This document shows, piece by piece, positions 30,001-41,626 of a DNA stretch of 64,000 nucleotides. Under the pieces are notes generated by a model, which was given only the letters and a program-made list of their open reading frames with translations, was not told the DNA's origin and made no database searches. This DNA is from Prostheceraeus crozeri. Its lineage: Eukaryota; Platyhelminthes; Polycladida; Euryleptidae. The stretch lies in contig CAJQUW010007819.1 of assembly GCA_907163375.1 (NCBI GenBank), forward strand, positions 124,001-188,000. Direction: 5' to 3'. The stretch's first letter is position 1; each line of letters begins with the position of its first letter. A program made the position numbers and the translations under genes.

Positions 30001-31091
30001 GTTTTGATTCAATTTCTGATCCATTTCGACTCGCTGAAAAATGAAGATTTTCGTTGACACAAATACATGCTGAGATAGACAAACGTGTGTCGGTGAAATT
30101 ATAGCTGACAATATACAAGACGGAATCATTCCTCACTGCGTAGAATATGGTCTTAGACTTCAGCTGATTCAAAACGTAGGCCTGAATGTCATCCAAACTT
30201 TTTATGATATCCGACTTCTGAAAATCAGCTATTTGTTGAGCTAATAGTTGATTTTCGGTTTCCAATCTGGCATTAGACGTGGCACGGGCAGTTCTCACTT
30301 GAACAGGTTGAGTCGAGAGATAAGTTGGTAAATTTGGTAAAACTGAAGGATATGCCGATGAGCTCAAATAGCGTCTCTGTAAAGATTGATGAGAGCGCTT
30401 CCTTCTCTTATTTCCATCTGAGCTGCAGGTCTTGAAGTCTGATTCGACGAAGTGTAGAGAACAAACACGATGTGAATCACTAGGAGTAAAGTCACGATGA
30501 ATTCTTCGAAGCCACAATTTACGCCGTTCATCATCGGCAGGAAACTTATGAAATGTAACTCCATGTAATCGAGGTTGAGATGGATATCCGGATGTGCAAC
30601 GAGGCACGCAACACGTTGGCATGGTCTCAAAAGCTGTCTGCATGCGAAAATAACAACGGCGCGTGCTACTGCGGTATTTCTAGCCGGCGTCAGACCTTTG
30701 AGTCATGTGAAAGGGAAAATATTAAAGCGCGCAGCCGAACCTGGTAAGTTAGCGTGCACTTGGCTGGCGTCCCTGCCTCTGCGTTATCATTTGGTGAATA
30801 AGACTCTGACCTTGAAAGGATCTACATGTATTTGCAAACTTTATGAATAACATTTTCACATTGAAATAGTATTTTAAATTCTGAATTTAGTTTTAAAGTA
30901 TAAAATATGTCAAATAATTGTTCTGAGGTAGATTTCATAAAAACATAAATGTGTAACTTTAGATCTTATGTTGTACAGCACGCACGCGCACATTTCTTCT
31001 GTCAGCAGTCCACGCCATAGTATATATAGGAGTCTATGCTGTCACCACAAATCAACCATTGATTCCATACTTTCCTTATATACTTACTTTG
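27014..31091 (-). mobile_element. P-element-type (THAP) DNA transposon nested in a LINE
   Basis: The 4,078-bp insert is bounded by CCCATGAG at 27006-27013 and again at 31092-31099. An 8-bp target duplication is the hallmark of P transposons. Each end starts CAAA read inward, so the terminal repeats proper are short or worn. Longer subterminal inverted repeats lie at about 27265-27302 and 31000-31040, sharing ATAGACTCCT-ATATACT and GCGTGGACTG. The single large gene inside is a THAP transposase. The continuous reading frame and exact duplication suggest a fairly recent insertion. Confidence 0.8.
27866..30622 (-). CDS. THAP-domain P-element-like transposase
   Basis: An uninterrupted frame of about 918 residues from the ATG at 30622. 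The frame opens 7 codons earlier, but MPTCCVPRC is the usual THAP start. Residues ~1-80 form a C2CH THAP zinc finger (CCVPRC...FHKFP...W...RVCSLHF) that binds the transposon ends. A coiled-coil-like stretch follows (RLETENQLLAQQIADF). The RNase H-like catalytic region has VLIVFDEIYVF (first Asp) and IGLCSDNHAVNRSFF (second Asp). Downstream is a helical part with DPIHTLKNIYNNF, typical of P/THAP9 proteins. Length matches THAP9-type transposases. The gene fills the insert and probably encodes the enzyme that moved it. Confidence 0.85.
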   Translation of the reverse strand: MPTCCVPRCTSGYPSQPRLHGVTFHKFPADDERRKLWLRRIHRDFTPSDSHRVCSLHFVESDFKTCSSDGNKRRKRSHQSLQRRYLSSSAYPSVLPNLPTYLSTQPVQVRTARATSNARLETENQLLAQQIADFQKSDIIKSLDDIQAYVLNQLKSKTIFYAVRNDSVLYIVSYNFTDTRLSISACICVNENLHFSASRNGSEIESKHLTCMQYTKQLIRFSDLENLLSFVANYNVDSVTIAEVCDEIENYVEKNDSLSEIHRNKYHFLIEQLSLVEKPVNRRRYSTNCLIKSLLWQSGSTSCYRSLIESECLTLPSIGTLRTLSSAFQHNDATIREYLIKRRNQLSDMESNVLIVFDEIYVFQRPDYHNGRFHGLTTENNKPATTVLVFLISSLSSSYNDVIGMIPLTGLTTDILKYSCEKIYDIVLRTNFNVIGLCSDNHAVNRSFFVSLGSGTLQSEVEYPINSGTTVFVVIDPIHTLKNIYNNFQRATKFEFPFDGGFLEARFSHIRELFSLEANLPVKLAHKLKSDSLDPSNIQRSSFKHFAAIFHESTVHALEFFMENGHPEWHGTYVFVKLIHDFFCIINVKTPHIGYQKRDDYREPVDNVNCVNIMRLAKFLEFFKCWEISKKKGLTMPTSAACRLMCESLVNISRHLLTECNFSYVLLGKIQSDIIEKRFGRYRQMSGSNYFISVRQVLESEKKLKIHNFLTHCNMSVSDLSIFRQHDLNDDTESDSQMFSDIIFEYLRDISTDDFHIALEDNELNTIFYVAGYIIHCFQKRSHPHCCLTTLCDDVSTRNMPMIEFEEESEFLNICNRGDLKYPSAFFFNFCCKVYRVYCRLRNSDEFNQFLLHPYPAKNFCTAVCAEEIECSNGHNINKLLRTSARSLFNMFAKNLMTTFVKPKASSHKIAKLRSSKN

Positions 31092-32270
31092 CCCATGAGT
31101 GGAGAAACGCAGATGTAGTAGTGATTTACAAAAAAGGCTGCAGTAAGAACACAAAGAACTACCGACCAATAAGCCTTCTAAGTCATCTGTACAAAGTCTT
31201 TACCGGAGTTTTACAACGCCGGATTAAACAGACTTTAGAATGGAGAGCAATCTGGTTTCCGGAAAGGCTACTCAACAATTGACCATCTACACTCGATAAA
31301 TCAACTGATTGAGAAGTATACAGAGTATAAAAAAACTCTCTATCTACTTATGATCGACTATAAAAAAGCTTTTGACTCTGTTAGCCACACAGCGATGCTA
31401 ACTGCAGTAAGAAAGCAGGGAGTAAGAGGGAAAATTTGGAGAATTTTAAATGAGATATATAGTGATGCAACAGCTTCCATAAAGTTGGAAACAAGAGGCC
31501 CGAAATTCCTCATTGCCAAGGAGATCCCATGTCCCCAGTCCTCTTTACGGCAACATCAGAAGACATATTCAGATTATGTCACTTCCCTACAGACGCAGGA
31601 ATAAACATCGACGGTGAACGTCTCATGAACTTGAGATTTGCAGATGATATTGCCATTTTTGAGGATGACGCGACTTCCATGCAAATAATTGTAGATGAGC
31701 TAAATAAGCAGGGAAAAAGGTCGGTTTGAAGATAAACAACGAGAAAACAAAAATTTTGACAAACGGCCAAAAGAGTTTAATCCACATCAATGGACACTTC
31801 ATAGATTATGTCGACGATTTTGTTTACCTTGGACAGAATATCTCCTTTCAAGCCCGCCAAGAACAAGAAATCCTAAGAAGAACACAAAATGCGTGGAAGT
31901 CCTTTTGGAAACTCAAGCCCTACTTAAATCACGAGGTATAGATGAAGAATAAAAAACGTTTGTTCGATATATGCATTCTGCCTCATGATTGGAGTCACTC
32001 TGAAAGACAAGGTTAGAAACGAAGAAGTTAGGAGACGAACAGGATTAAAGGACGTTGTGATAGAAGCGAAACATTTCAAATGGAAGTGGGCTGATCATGT
32101 CATCAGACGACCCGATAACAAATGGAGCCATAGAACGACAGTATGGATACCAAGAGAAGGGAAAAGAAACCGTGGAGGACAGAGAAAGAAATGGAGAGAC
32201 GAACTCCCAAGAAACTGGCGGCCAGCGATCGTGCGAAATGGATTCGTATCACAAGGGAGGCCATTTTCCG
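31092..32270 (+). pseudogene. LINE (RTE-like) reverse transcriptase, right piece
   Basis: It continues the LINE interrupted at 27013, with HEWRNADVVVIYKKG, then KNYRPISLLSHLYKVF, MIDYKKAFDSVSHTAML, MNLRFADDIAIF (the FADD polymerase site) and MKINNEKTKIL. It ends in the C-terminal WADHVIRRPDNKW...KRNRGGQRKKW region. The pieces lie in several frames with stops between, so the LINE was dead before or after the P insertion. No 3' tail was identified. Confidence 0.75.
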
Positions 32271-33151
32271 CAAGGATGATAACGGCTAACGTAAGTGTAT
32301 TTACACCTATATCTATCATAAGATTGGAAATGAATCATATCTGTCGATTGCAATTGATTTACTTAATTGAACACTGAATCAAAAGTATATGAAGTTATCT
32401 TTAGACTATTCATGAACTTAATGCAACATTAGTAGGATGCACAAGTTATTATCATTAGCAATTTTATGAATTTTTCAAGAATATTCACTGATTTTCGGAT
32501 TTTTAAGCTTATGATGTAGTCTAAACTTTAATCATTGTAAATGAAAAATATTATGACGTATTTAGTTGATCTCAATCGAAAACTTCCGCTTCTTTCAAAT
32601 ATCTGTACAATTCACACACTGTAATTCGCACATGCGTGTATGTATAAAGATCTAAAATGCGTAGAGAAAACATTTCCTCACGAACATGTGCATGGATTAT
32701 GCTCATTTCACGGCTACGGATGCCCTGATGAATTAGGCCATCGCTCTGGAGCCCAGCTAAAACAGCACATAGATGAAATTTAGTTTGCAGATGAAAAATC
32801 GTTGTGAAATTGTTTATCTACTTTTTCTTTCCTTTTATCATCGGTGCATGCATGGTCTTGAAGTGACTCGCTCACATTACACCACTTTAATAAAGTTCGT
32901 GACAAAGAGCCACCTCATCGCTTCCGCGTCCAGGAAACTGCTGTACGTTCGCGTACATGCTCGATCTTATTATCAACTGCTCAAAGAATTGAGCATTGAT
33001 CGAAATCATCAAAACATGCTGTTTCATCATAAATAAAAGAGTATGTCTATGCAATTCGCAAAAAGTCGCACAAAGTAAAAGAGGTGAAATTTAATCTACC
33101 GTTGAATGTAAGAATCAACAGCATTTTTGATATCGTGTTACATTGGCACGT
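32271..33151. other. Non-coding stretch
   Basis: No gene or element recognised. A short open frame at 32773-33036 has no family features. Confidence 0.35.
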
Positions 33152-34808
33152 GTACGGGAGACTGGGGCAGCATGAGACATAGGCCTCAAGCATTAAAAAA
33201 TAAACTATTAAGCATTAGGCCTAAGCACTTCGGCCGGCGATTGCCCTTTTAAATGAGTCCCTATCAAACTTCGAAAATGAAAAAATTATTAGTCTAGTAC
33301 TTCATTATTATTTTGTGCTTTCAGTGAAGAAAACATTTTTCATGTATCTAAGTAAATTTTTGAAGCATGATTTTTTCGCTTTGGTGCCCAGATAAAACAG
33401 TACAGATAAAATCTACTCTGCAGATGGAAGAGCCACCTCATTTGTAGGAATAATGGAGCAAAAAGTTTTTTCTGATGTGAAATGTGTCAGTGATACACTG
33501 ATCTCAGCATTAATAAAGTCAGGGTCGGGCACCAGGGTGGGTTTCCTTGACAATGATCAGCAAAACCTGTAAATTGCTCCTCCAGAATCTGTAAATAAAT
33601 CCGAAGAAATGGGCCCAAAAACTCAAATCACAATTTCTTTTTCTCTTATTTTTTTCCTTTATTGCTCGTACAGCCAACCACATTGTGAATTTTGGATTCT
33701 GACTGTATTTCTTTCTCATTTTGCAATGTCTGATTTTCATTCATTCCGCAATTTACACATCATTATTATTATTATCGTCTCCTTTCGATTCGACGCACAG
33801 GCTCATCATGCATATCGCCAAAAGCTCATTAAAAATTAACAAGCCAACCAGATCAATCCGAACAATACAAGTCGAATTCTCAAATGAGGTCCTTTATTCT
33901 AAAATCCTTTAGCTTCGTGAAACTTTTATGCAAAGTCAAACAGATAGTTCGACGAGAGTGTGAAATCGATCGGCGAGAAGATCGAGTTCATGCAAGTGGA
34001 AGACATATTATGATGTCTTCAGCAATCTATAGCTGACGAAATAAAAGGATCAAATGAATGCCTACCTTCCCTGCGGTCTCCTGATTTTCTTGTGAATGAC
34101 ATTATGTTTTGAATGACATAACCATATTGACTGAAGTGAAGTTGCTTCAAAAGCTGCACTTTAATTTTGATTCTGTGCGATGGTTGCTGCAGTGATGCTC
34201 TCAAACACAAAGTTTGATTTATCTCAATCTTTGGAAACTAGTGAATTACAAGCTTATAAGGAGTATTTTTCCAATTAATTTCCAAAAATTTATAAGTGTT
34301 TGTAAGTGTTCGAATTGAAACTTCATTCTGATACTTTTGATTTCAATAAATTACCGGAATTCAGTTCGATAGGACTATAGATGCAACTGAAGGTGGAAAA
34401 TTCATGCTGACATTATTTTATGCACTTATTAATGCCAAACTGATGAATATAGGCCTGCGCAAGTCAATTTAACTATATTTAAGTAGCATTTATAGACTGG
34501 GGATTAAGATAATTATGAGACTTTTTGATGTTTTCTGATTAGAATGAGTATCAAAGTCGCTTTAGTAATGCATTTCGAAAAGATTCATTGTGTTTCATGG
34601 TAGGGGCACTATGAGCCACTTCGCAACTTTTTTCTAGACGATATCTGGGTATGTTAAAAAAATAGCTCAATCCAGCGGAAATAACATAAATATGCCGACG
34701 TTCCAACATTATCAAAACAGGTAAGTTCAATTTTTAATAGCATCAATAGAATTTAGTCAGGGGCGAAAAAGCAGAAACATGGCTCATGGTGCCCCACTCT
34801 CCCCTACG
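33152..34808. mobile_element. Possible 1.65-kb element with ~27-bp inverted ends
   Basis: GTACGGGAGACTGGGGCAGC (33152) and, inverted at the right end (34808-34780), CGTAGGGGAGAGTGGGGCAC share most positions, with ATGAG(A/C)C following in both. No transposase frame is seen between them and flanking duplication is unclear. A non-autonomous DNA transposon is the simplest reading. Confidence 0.45.
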
Positions 34809-35663
34809 TATGCGCGATGTGCTTATAGATACCTTAATGAAGATCCCATAATTTGATTTGAACAGTGATGTAATTTTAGTATCAACGATATCATAACGAG
34901 TTAGGTGCTAGCCAGCCGCACATGTCGCTCGTAGTGTTTTCATAGACTAGATTAGACGGGAAATTAATCAACATACACGAGGTTTATCAACACGAAATGG
35001 AAACTATTCACAAAGGAAATAAAAAGGAGCAATGATTATGACTGCTCTAGTTATCAGACATGTGAGTGATCGACTGACTGTAATAAACGCAACAAGGTAT
35101 TGCATAGTGCTTTTTCGAGAGAGATCCTATATAAAGTTATCTCAACTGTTTGACTAAGACAAAATTGAACGTCATGAGCAATAAAGATGGCATTTTCATT
35201 GCCATTTGACGCCTAAAATGTTCGGAAAATAGGAACGAATTGACAAATCATCGGCCTAGGATTGCAAGCTTACAAAGAAGCTGTAGAGAAAAGGTTTGAC
35301 ATTGGACTTGAAATGAAATTACACGCATGTGCGTGAATTATATGTAAGTCAATGCGAATAGGGTAGTCTATGAACTTCAATGTAATTTTCATTGTGACGA
35401 ACGACTGCCTGAGGATTTTATTATTTAATTTCATTTGCTCTCACTTTTTTCTACTTATAGTGCATATAATAAGTAGTGCTTGTAAATTGAACTTTCATTT
35501 CTGAGATTCTATTTTATGCCCGTCTGAAGTCCAGCTACTGTGTCATGGGCATGATCACGGTCATTTACGTGTCACTGATTCTTATTCGTTGCCTTCTCGC
35601 ATTGCACAGTTTGTCTTGACTTCATTTACCTGCCATTGACAAAGCCGTCGTTAGGTGAAAATA
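34809..35663. other. Non-coding stretch
   Basis: No feature recognised. The word CAGCCGCACAT at about 34914 repeats the tail of the tRNA-like sequence at 16089, perhaps a SINE scrap. Confidence 0.3.
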
Positions 35664-37690
35664 TAGGATTTCCTATTCATGTTGCCGGATCGTGCAAGCA
35701 GGTTACCGGGACTTGCATTCAAGTTACCGGATCAAAATATAATCGCGTTCAAGTTACCGGGATGAGCATTCAACTTAACATTTGTGTATTCAGCTTACCG
35801 TATGCGCATTCAAGTTACCGTATCAGCGCATAACCGTTACCGTAAAAGTCATTGCATTCATCTTACCTATTCTTGACTACATTTTACCGTTTGATGCATT
35901 CATTATCATAGATAATTCAGAAACTGCTTAACTATCCATCCGATTTTTATGGGAACACGAAAGTTAAGTAAAATTAACAAAAATTAATAAACTATTCACT
36001 CTCACCAAATTGACGTGAATTGAAATGATATGTTCATTATGATATCTTTTGGGCGATCAAACTCCCAATAACTTTTTAATCATTTTACTGTAGAAAATTA
36101 TTCATGGAATTCATTTCGTTAAATACGTACTTTGTCATTTCGTATACTTTTTCTGTTTTCCACAAAACATATCCCAAATTTTTGAATTCTTCTCAAACCC
36201 ACCTTGTTAAATTGAATTGAAAAAACACATTCAAAAACAAAACTTTAATAGAACTACCGATGAGAAAAAAGAAAATAAAGAGTCTAGCCTTCAATGTCAG
36301 TCTTGCTCAAACTAGCAGGAACAAACCGGTCAACTCGACGGCACCAATGGGAGCACTTTGTTTGGGTGATTTCTGATATTGCTTCATTAGCAATGCGTAG
36401 AAGAATTCTTGATCTCCAAGCTGCCTGAGTGAGACCTTGAGCTTGTCGAAGATTGTCGTCAAGTAATTCTACTTGAACGTCATTTGACGTCAGCTGTCTG
36501 CCAACTGCAGCTTTAAAACAACTGTGAGCTTGTTTGACAGGATTTAAGAAGGGACTGTACAGTGGTAATGTTTTAATTGAGAAACGCTGCTGATGGTGCT
36601 CCGGTACAATCGTATGGAGATGCGGACGTGCACCGTCATGGACGATATGAACTCTGCCGTTAAATCTTGGGGCCGCCTCTATGTTGATTAAGTCATCGAT
36701 AAAGTTCTGGTACCTTTGATGATCAACTGTTTGTTGTCGAAGATCAAAGTGAACCAGGCCTAGATCTGGCTTAATGGCCAGAATTAGGACAATATTCGCC
36801 ATCCTTGCCCCTAAGACTCTCTGTCTCACTGGCAAACCGACTGGGGCCCTTCCTTGGGTTCGTCTGGTGAATAAATTGATGGCGCATTCATCTATGTAGA
36901 TTATGTCATCATTCATAGGCAATGTTGTTAGCCATGTTGCGTATTCATATCGTAAATCTTTCGTTGTTGGGATATTTCGTCTGTGGGGTACATCTGCATT
37001 TTTACCAGCTATCTTGAGGGAAATCAGTTGATTTTCCAGATGACGAGATATGGTAGATATGTGTACTCGAGGCTTGTTTGGAAGAGTAGAATACAGTTTC
37101 TCTTGTATGGTCGTAAGTATTGAGAACGGCTCACGTCTGGCTATTTCAAGGATAGCATCGACCATCTCTCCGTCCACCCGTCGGTTTCTTGCACCTCCTT
37201 GAGGTAGTCTCTCTTGTCGCCCTTCTGCTCTCCAAACTCGGATAATGCTCCTAGCTGTTTCCCTATTTATCGACAAAGAGTCTGCCAACATAATGTAATC
37301 TTCGCCATTCTCATAGGACGTGACAAGACGTTGGCGATCAATGTTTGCCACACTGTTTCTCCTGCCTGCAGCCATGAAGTCGCTTCTACAAATGTCTGTG
37401 TTTTAATCAGAAAGTGGTGATTCACAGATTGTGAAAGTGATTGCGTCAGGTGGTAAAGTGACTGCACACTTCGTTAACTTGATCGCTTATTGTGTGAAAA
37501 AGAACATATATCGTGATCTTGTAAATTTTGATACGGTAACTTGAATGCGCATACGGTAAGCTGAATACACAAATGTTAAGTTGAATGCTCATCCCGGTAA
37601 CTTGAACGCGATTATATTTTGATCCGGTAACTTGAATGCAAGTCCCGGTAACCTGCTTGCACGATCCGGCAACATGAATAGGAAATCCTA
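35664..37690 (-). mobile_element. Tc1/IS630-type transposon with ~160-bp repeat-bearing terminal inverted repeats
   Basis: The ends TAGGATTTCCTATTCATGTT and the inverted AACATGAATAGGAAATCCTA match over about 160 bp (35664-35823 and 37530-37690), flanked by TA. Each arm contains some six variants of CAAGTTACCGG / CAACTTAACA / CAGCTTACCG at regular intervals, probably repeated transposase-binding sites. One leftward gene fills the interior. The close match of the arms indicates a young or recently active family. Confidence 0.8.
36284..37375 (-). CDS. Tc1/IS630-type DDE transposase
   Basis: A continuous 363-residue frame. Residues 10-110 form two helix-turn-helix units (RLVTSYENGEDYIMLADSLS; RRVDGEMVDAILEIARREPF). 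The catalytic domain has IIYIDECAINLF (first Asp, ~165-176), VHIVHDGARPH (second Asp, ~247-257) and LPLYSPFLNPVKQAHSCFKA (~275-294). Where the family has NPIE or NPVE, this protein has NPVK, so the third catalytic acid appears replaced by Lys. Length is normal. The gene is otherwise unbroken between good terminal repeats, so loss of activity, if real, is recent. It could also rely on a sister copy. Confidence 0.8.
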   Translation of the reverse strand: MAAGRRNSVANIDRQRLVTSYENGEDYIMLADSLSINRETARSIIRVWRAEGRQERLPQGGARNRRVDGEMVDAILEIARREPFSILTTIQEKLYSTLPNKPRVHISTISRHLENQLISLKIAGKNADVPHRRNIPTTKDLRYEYATWLTTLPMNDDIIYIDECAINLFTRRTQGRAPVGLPVRQRVLGARMANIVLILAIKPDLGLVHFDLRQQTVDHQRYQNFIDDLINIEAAPRFNGRVHIVHDGARPHLHTIVPEHHQQRFSIKTLPLYSPFLNPVKQAHSCFKAAVGRQLTSNDVQVELLDDNLRQAQGLTQAAWRSRILLRIANEAISEITQTKCSHWCRRVDRFVPASLSKTDIEG

Positions 37691-39049
37691 TAATATCAAT
37701 TCATCCGACATGTGTAGCTTACAGTAGGGTTGAAATCCCGGAGCAAAGCTGAGCCCAATCTCCCGAAATGAATCTTTTCGAAGCCCAGCCCCAGCCTACC
37801 TGTGTTCCAGTCTCGATTGCGGACTTGAAGAGCTACATGAAGAGCATTAATAAGATGAAGGCCCAGTTTATACGTAATAATGACTCATCACAAAATTATC
37901 AATATGCCAATGACCCTTGATTTCCGTGATGCATGTAGCTAACTAATGCATAAACTAAAATATTTTCATGTTTGTAATTCACAAAGGATGGAAAGCAGGC
38001 TTTCATCTAATTTGGTTTAATAAAAACAAAACAAAATCAATTGAAGTACTATGAGCAAAAACTGTACATAGTTCTTGAATACACATTGACATCTGTAAGA
38101 GGTACAGCACATCGATCAAAATAGCATGTTAGGGGATTGATCCAAGGCTTGAAACCTTAGCCTGATGGAGTAGTCGGAATTCTTCAAAATTGCTTCGTAA
38201 TACCTATTAATAACATGAAGGTGAGCCGGATCGCCGGGTCAGACCCGGTTTGAAGAGATCCTGATCTAGTACCCACTGGAACTCGACTATTTAGAGAATA
38301 TCTAGGAAGAAATTTACAGTCTTATCAAATTTCGAATCAAAGGGATCGTGATTCGTGGATCGAATCGAATCTCGATTCGAATTGCAGAAGCTTATATAGG
38401 CTTATTTTAGTTCATTTTTATAAACGATTTATTTATCCAGCTTCACCTTATCCAAAAAGGAAATAGGCCTACCAAAACGGGAGCTAATGATGATGCATTT
38501 TGCATGGCTATTTGAAAGATACAGTGACGCCTTGTCACTCATAGAGAATTTGGAAAAGTTACATACAGAATTTCAGACTCAATTATTACTCATACAGAAG
38601 TAAGCAGTCAAATCACAGAGTCATTACTTTCCTGAAATAATTGAAGTCCAGTACGATTTATAAGTACAGAGCTCATCATAAAAAGCAAGCAACCTAAATT
38701 GTGTCAAACTTGAATTGATTCCCTTGCTTTCAATCTCATTTTGCATTTATAAGCCATACAGAATTCCAGAGCTTACAGTATATTCTCAGCTATTCAATAA
38801 GCTATTTTATTTTTTAACTGTACAACCGATTTACTTGAATTCGGCATCAAGTCCAACAGTTAATAACCACTTGCTTACATTAATATTTGTCATCAAACAC
38901 ATCTACGGTCCGTTTCATAAAAAGTGGATCATCCTAAAATTTGACTAAATAAAACATAAGTATGATACAGAAAGCATTTTTCATGTTATTTCATGTCCCT
39001 AATATATTTAAATGTCCTTATATAATCTGATAAGCTATGATACAGTAAC
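37691..39049. other. Non-coding stretch
   Basis: No exon or RNA recognised. An imperfect sequence GATCGTGATTCGTGGATCGA with further GATTCGA words lies near 38345. Confidence 0.35.
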
Positions 39050-39590
39050 GGTTCTTAAGAAGCTAATATTTTGTGGCCCTACACTTCACGGTGGGTCTGA
39101 AGGCGAAAAAATCGATTTTTCGACTCCATTCAAAATATTACAAAAATATGATATCTTAGGGATAGACGGTTCAGAAAATCAAAAGTCAAAAATAAAAGGC
39201 CGGTAGCTTTGCTCTGTGACGTCATTAATTCAAAATAGCGCCTTTTTGGGTTTTTTGAATTTTTTGCAATTTTTCATTTTTTTGCTCCATCCAAAATATT
39301 GACTGATTTAGGTATTTTAGAGATCCAGGATTGAGGAAATTCAAATTTTATAAGAATTGGCCGGTAGCTTTTTTGATAATGTTATTTTGAAAAAATTCAA
39401 AAAATTTCATTTTTGATTTTTTGTTCAAAATAAACGATATTTCACTACATGCAATTATTTGACTCCATTTCAAAATAGATCAACATACGATACTATTGGG
39501 TTATCTGATTGAGAAAATCTAAATTATAAAATAATCGGTCGGTAGCTTTTTTGCTGGCGTAATGTTTAAAATGGCTGTATGTTTGCTTTT
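39050..39590. repeat. Three degenerate ~165-bp tandem units
   Basis: Each unit has (G)CTCCAT-CAAAATA, a middle with GA(T/A)CT or TTAGAGAT words and GA(G/A)AA(T/A)T, then GG(C/T)CGGTAGCTTT. The last word occurs at about 39199, 39359 and 39539. Copies are only roughly two-thirds alike. AT-rich filler with runs of T separates them. No coding sense. Confidence 0.55.
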
Positions 39591-39686
39591 TCACTTTTTA
39601 GTTTACAAACTAGGCCTACAACTTAGTTGCTAAGAACAACTGATTTCGCAAGAGTATATGATATATATTCACCAATATATCAATCT

Positions 39687-41626
39687 TTAAACTACATTAG
39701 AACAAAAACAATAGAACAACACTAACAAACTCAATGTATAAAATCCGATAGTCACAAATGCAAGGCGTTGTATTCGCAAACAGCACGAAGAAAGGAGAAA
39801 GGCTTCTCTCTCCACGTGACACTTTTGTGGCCAAATCACGGCTTGTGGCCAAACTTTCGTAAGATGTGTGTATAAAGTGTTGACTACCCCTATCAGGAGG
39901 TGAAGTTCTGGAGCAACAAGGATATCAATTACTTTTGTGGGAGTGGTCAAATCACTTTTTATCAGAGGAGAATGAATCACATTCCCAAAATTTTTCGCGC
40001 TTGATTTTCCCTTGCTGCTTGTATACCATGTCCAGAACTTTTCATTCAGATTTTCTATGGTCCTGAAAATGTACAAAAATCATTTTCATCAAATACAATA
40101 ATGATAGACTATATTTCTAATATTTTACAAATAGGCATAGGCATACGTCATATGTCATTAATTCTGTCAATTCTTATTAAAACCTATGATCCAGTAATCT
40201 TATTATATTATGTTTGTGATCAAGCTCTTTTATATGATTGCATTTGCATGATAACATAACTACATATATTGCTAGTAGGTTCGATGTCTCACCTCATGTT
40301 TCCTTTAGATACCAATTTTGATTTTTCAATGTCACAGTAGCTACACGGGTGTGTTGACCCGTGGGCTATTAGTCCCAGAATTATATTTGCTAGCTTCAGA
40401 TCAGTCACGATTTTCCATCTGTCACCGAGTTCTTTAATGTGTAATGTCACAAACATTTTCAGAAGATTGCCGTAATTTTCATCAACCTCTGGCGAAATCA
40501 AGACAAGGAATAGCTTTTTAACGCTGGTGCATTTCAATTTCCGTTGTTTCAATGAATTGGGTCCTCGGCCTAAAATGAAAGTGCACAAATACTTAGAGTG
40601 AGGGTATTGTATTAATTTGATACGAAAAAGTCGTTAGGCGTAGTGCATAATAAAAGATTGCAAAATAAGAGCGTGGTAGCCTATAATAATAAAGCTTCTC
40701 AGTAAGTGAAACGGTTACATAATGTTAACACAGGAATCCATAGAATATAGGCCTATAGGCTAATTTGTATTTGGTAGAATCCGATAGCAGTAGGTGCATT
40801 TATACGAAGGTAATTTACTCGTAGATCTTATAACACGATTCATGTAAGGATTAATTATCAGCAAGAAGTATGAATACGTTGCATTTAGACAATATATTCA
40901 TGCATAAACTATTTAGTCTATTTGAGATATTCTGCTTTAATAAACATGTATTCCAACTCACCACATCCGTCGTCTTCTTTTGTAAAGATGTTTAACATCA
41001 CTTTGATGAACCCGTCTCCGCCATCAATCGACATTTTAATAAATACGTCTTCGGAATACATGTCCCTTGTCTCGCAAGTTATATCAATCAACTTCATGAT
41101 ATCCTTGCAATAGACCATTGGCCTTTTATAAACATTACCAGAACTGTCAAAAAAATCAGCTGTCTCCACTTCAAAAAGGTCATCGAGAAAGTGGGTAATA
41201 GCATGCAAAGTTTCTTTTAAATTGATTTGCAATCGATCTGCAATTGATTTTGTGTAGATGTTCGAAGCTCACGACTAAGTTTCAATGTTTTATTTCGTGA
41301 AAGATTAAGTTCGTTCTGAATATTTGCGAAATTTTCTGCAGGTAGCCCATCTCTGCTTGCATAACATGATCAGCATCATCGTTGGCCGTAGCACCGTGCA
41401 TTGCAGTAAGATTTTTTGAAAATGTTGCTTTTGTACACTGATGGGGCTTGCCTTTACCAATATTGGAGAGACATTTGGCACACAGCTTACTTGGTGTTGC
41501 TGGAGAAGCAGATGTTGCAGAAGTTTTTTTCGGCTGTATGACTTTCCCTTGCATTAAATTCATATTTGTAGACGACTTGGCGATTCCACAAATTAGACAA
41601 TCGCACTCAAAAGAAGCATGCCTCAA
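39687..41626 (-). pseudogene. Decayed or multi-exon gene of unknown family next to Polinton B
   Basis: The minus strand has four separated coding-like blocks. 41626-41282 holds CDCLICGIAKSS, then KLCAKCLSNIGKGKPHQC, a Cys pattern suggesting a zinc-binding head. 41232-40918 holds VETADFFDSSGNVYKRPMVYC and VFIKMSIDGGDGFIKVMLNI. 40588-40289 holds SVKKLFLVLISPEVDENYGNL and STHPCSYCD. 40076-39687 holds TPTKVIDILVAPELHLLIGVVNTLYTHL. The blocks keep a common order seen in uncharacterised, transposon-like genes of cnidarians and other invertebrates (my recollection, not a search). They could be exons or a broken copy. The head lies a few bases from the Polinton B boundary, so the insertion may have cut it. 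Confidence 0.45.
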
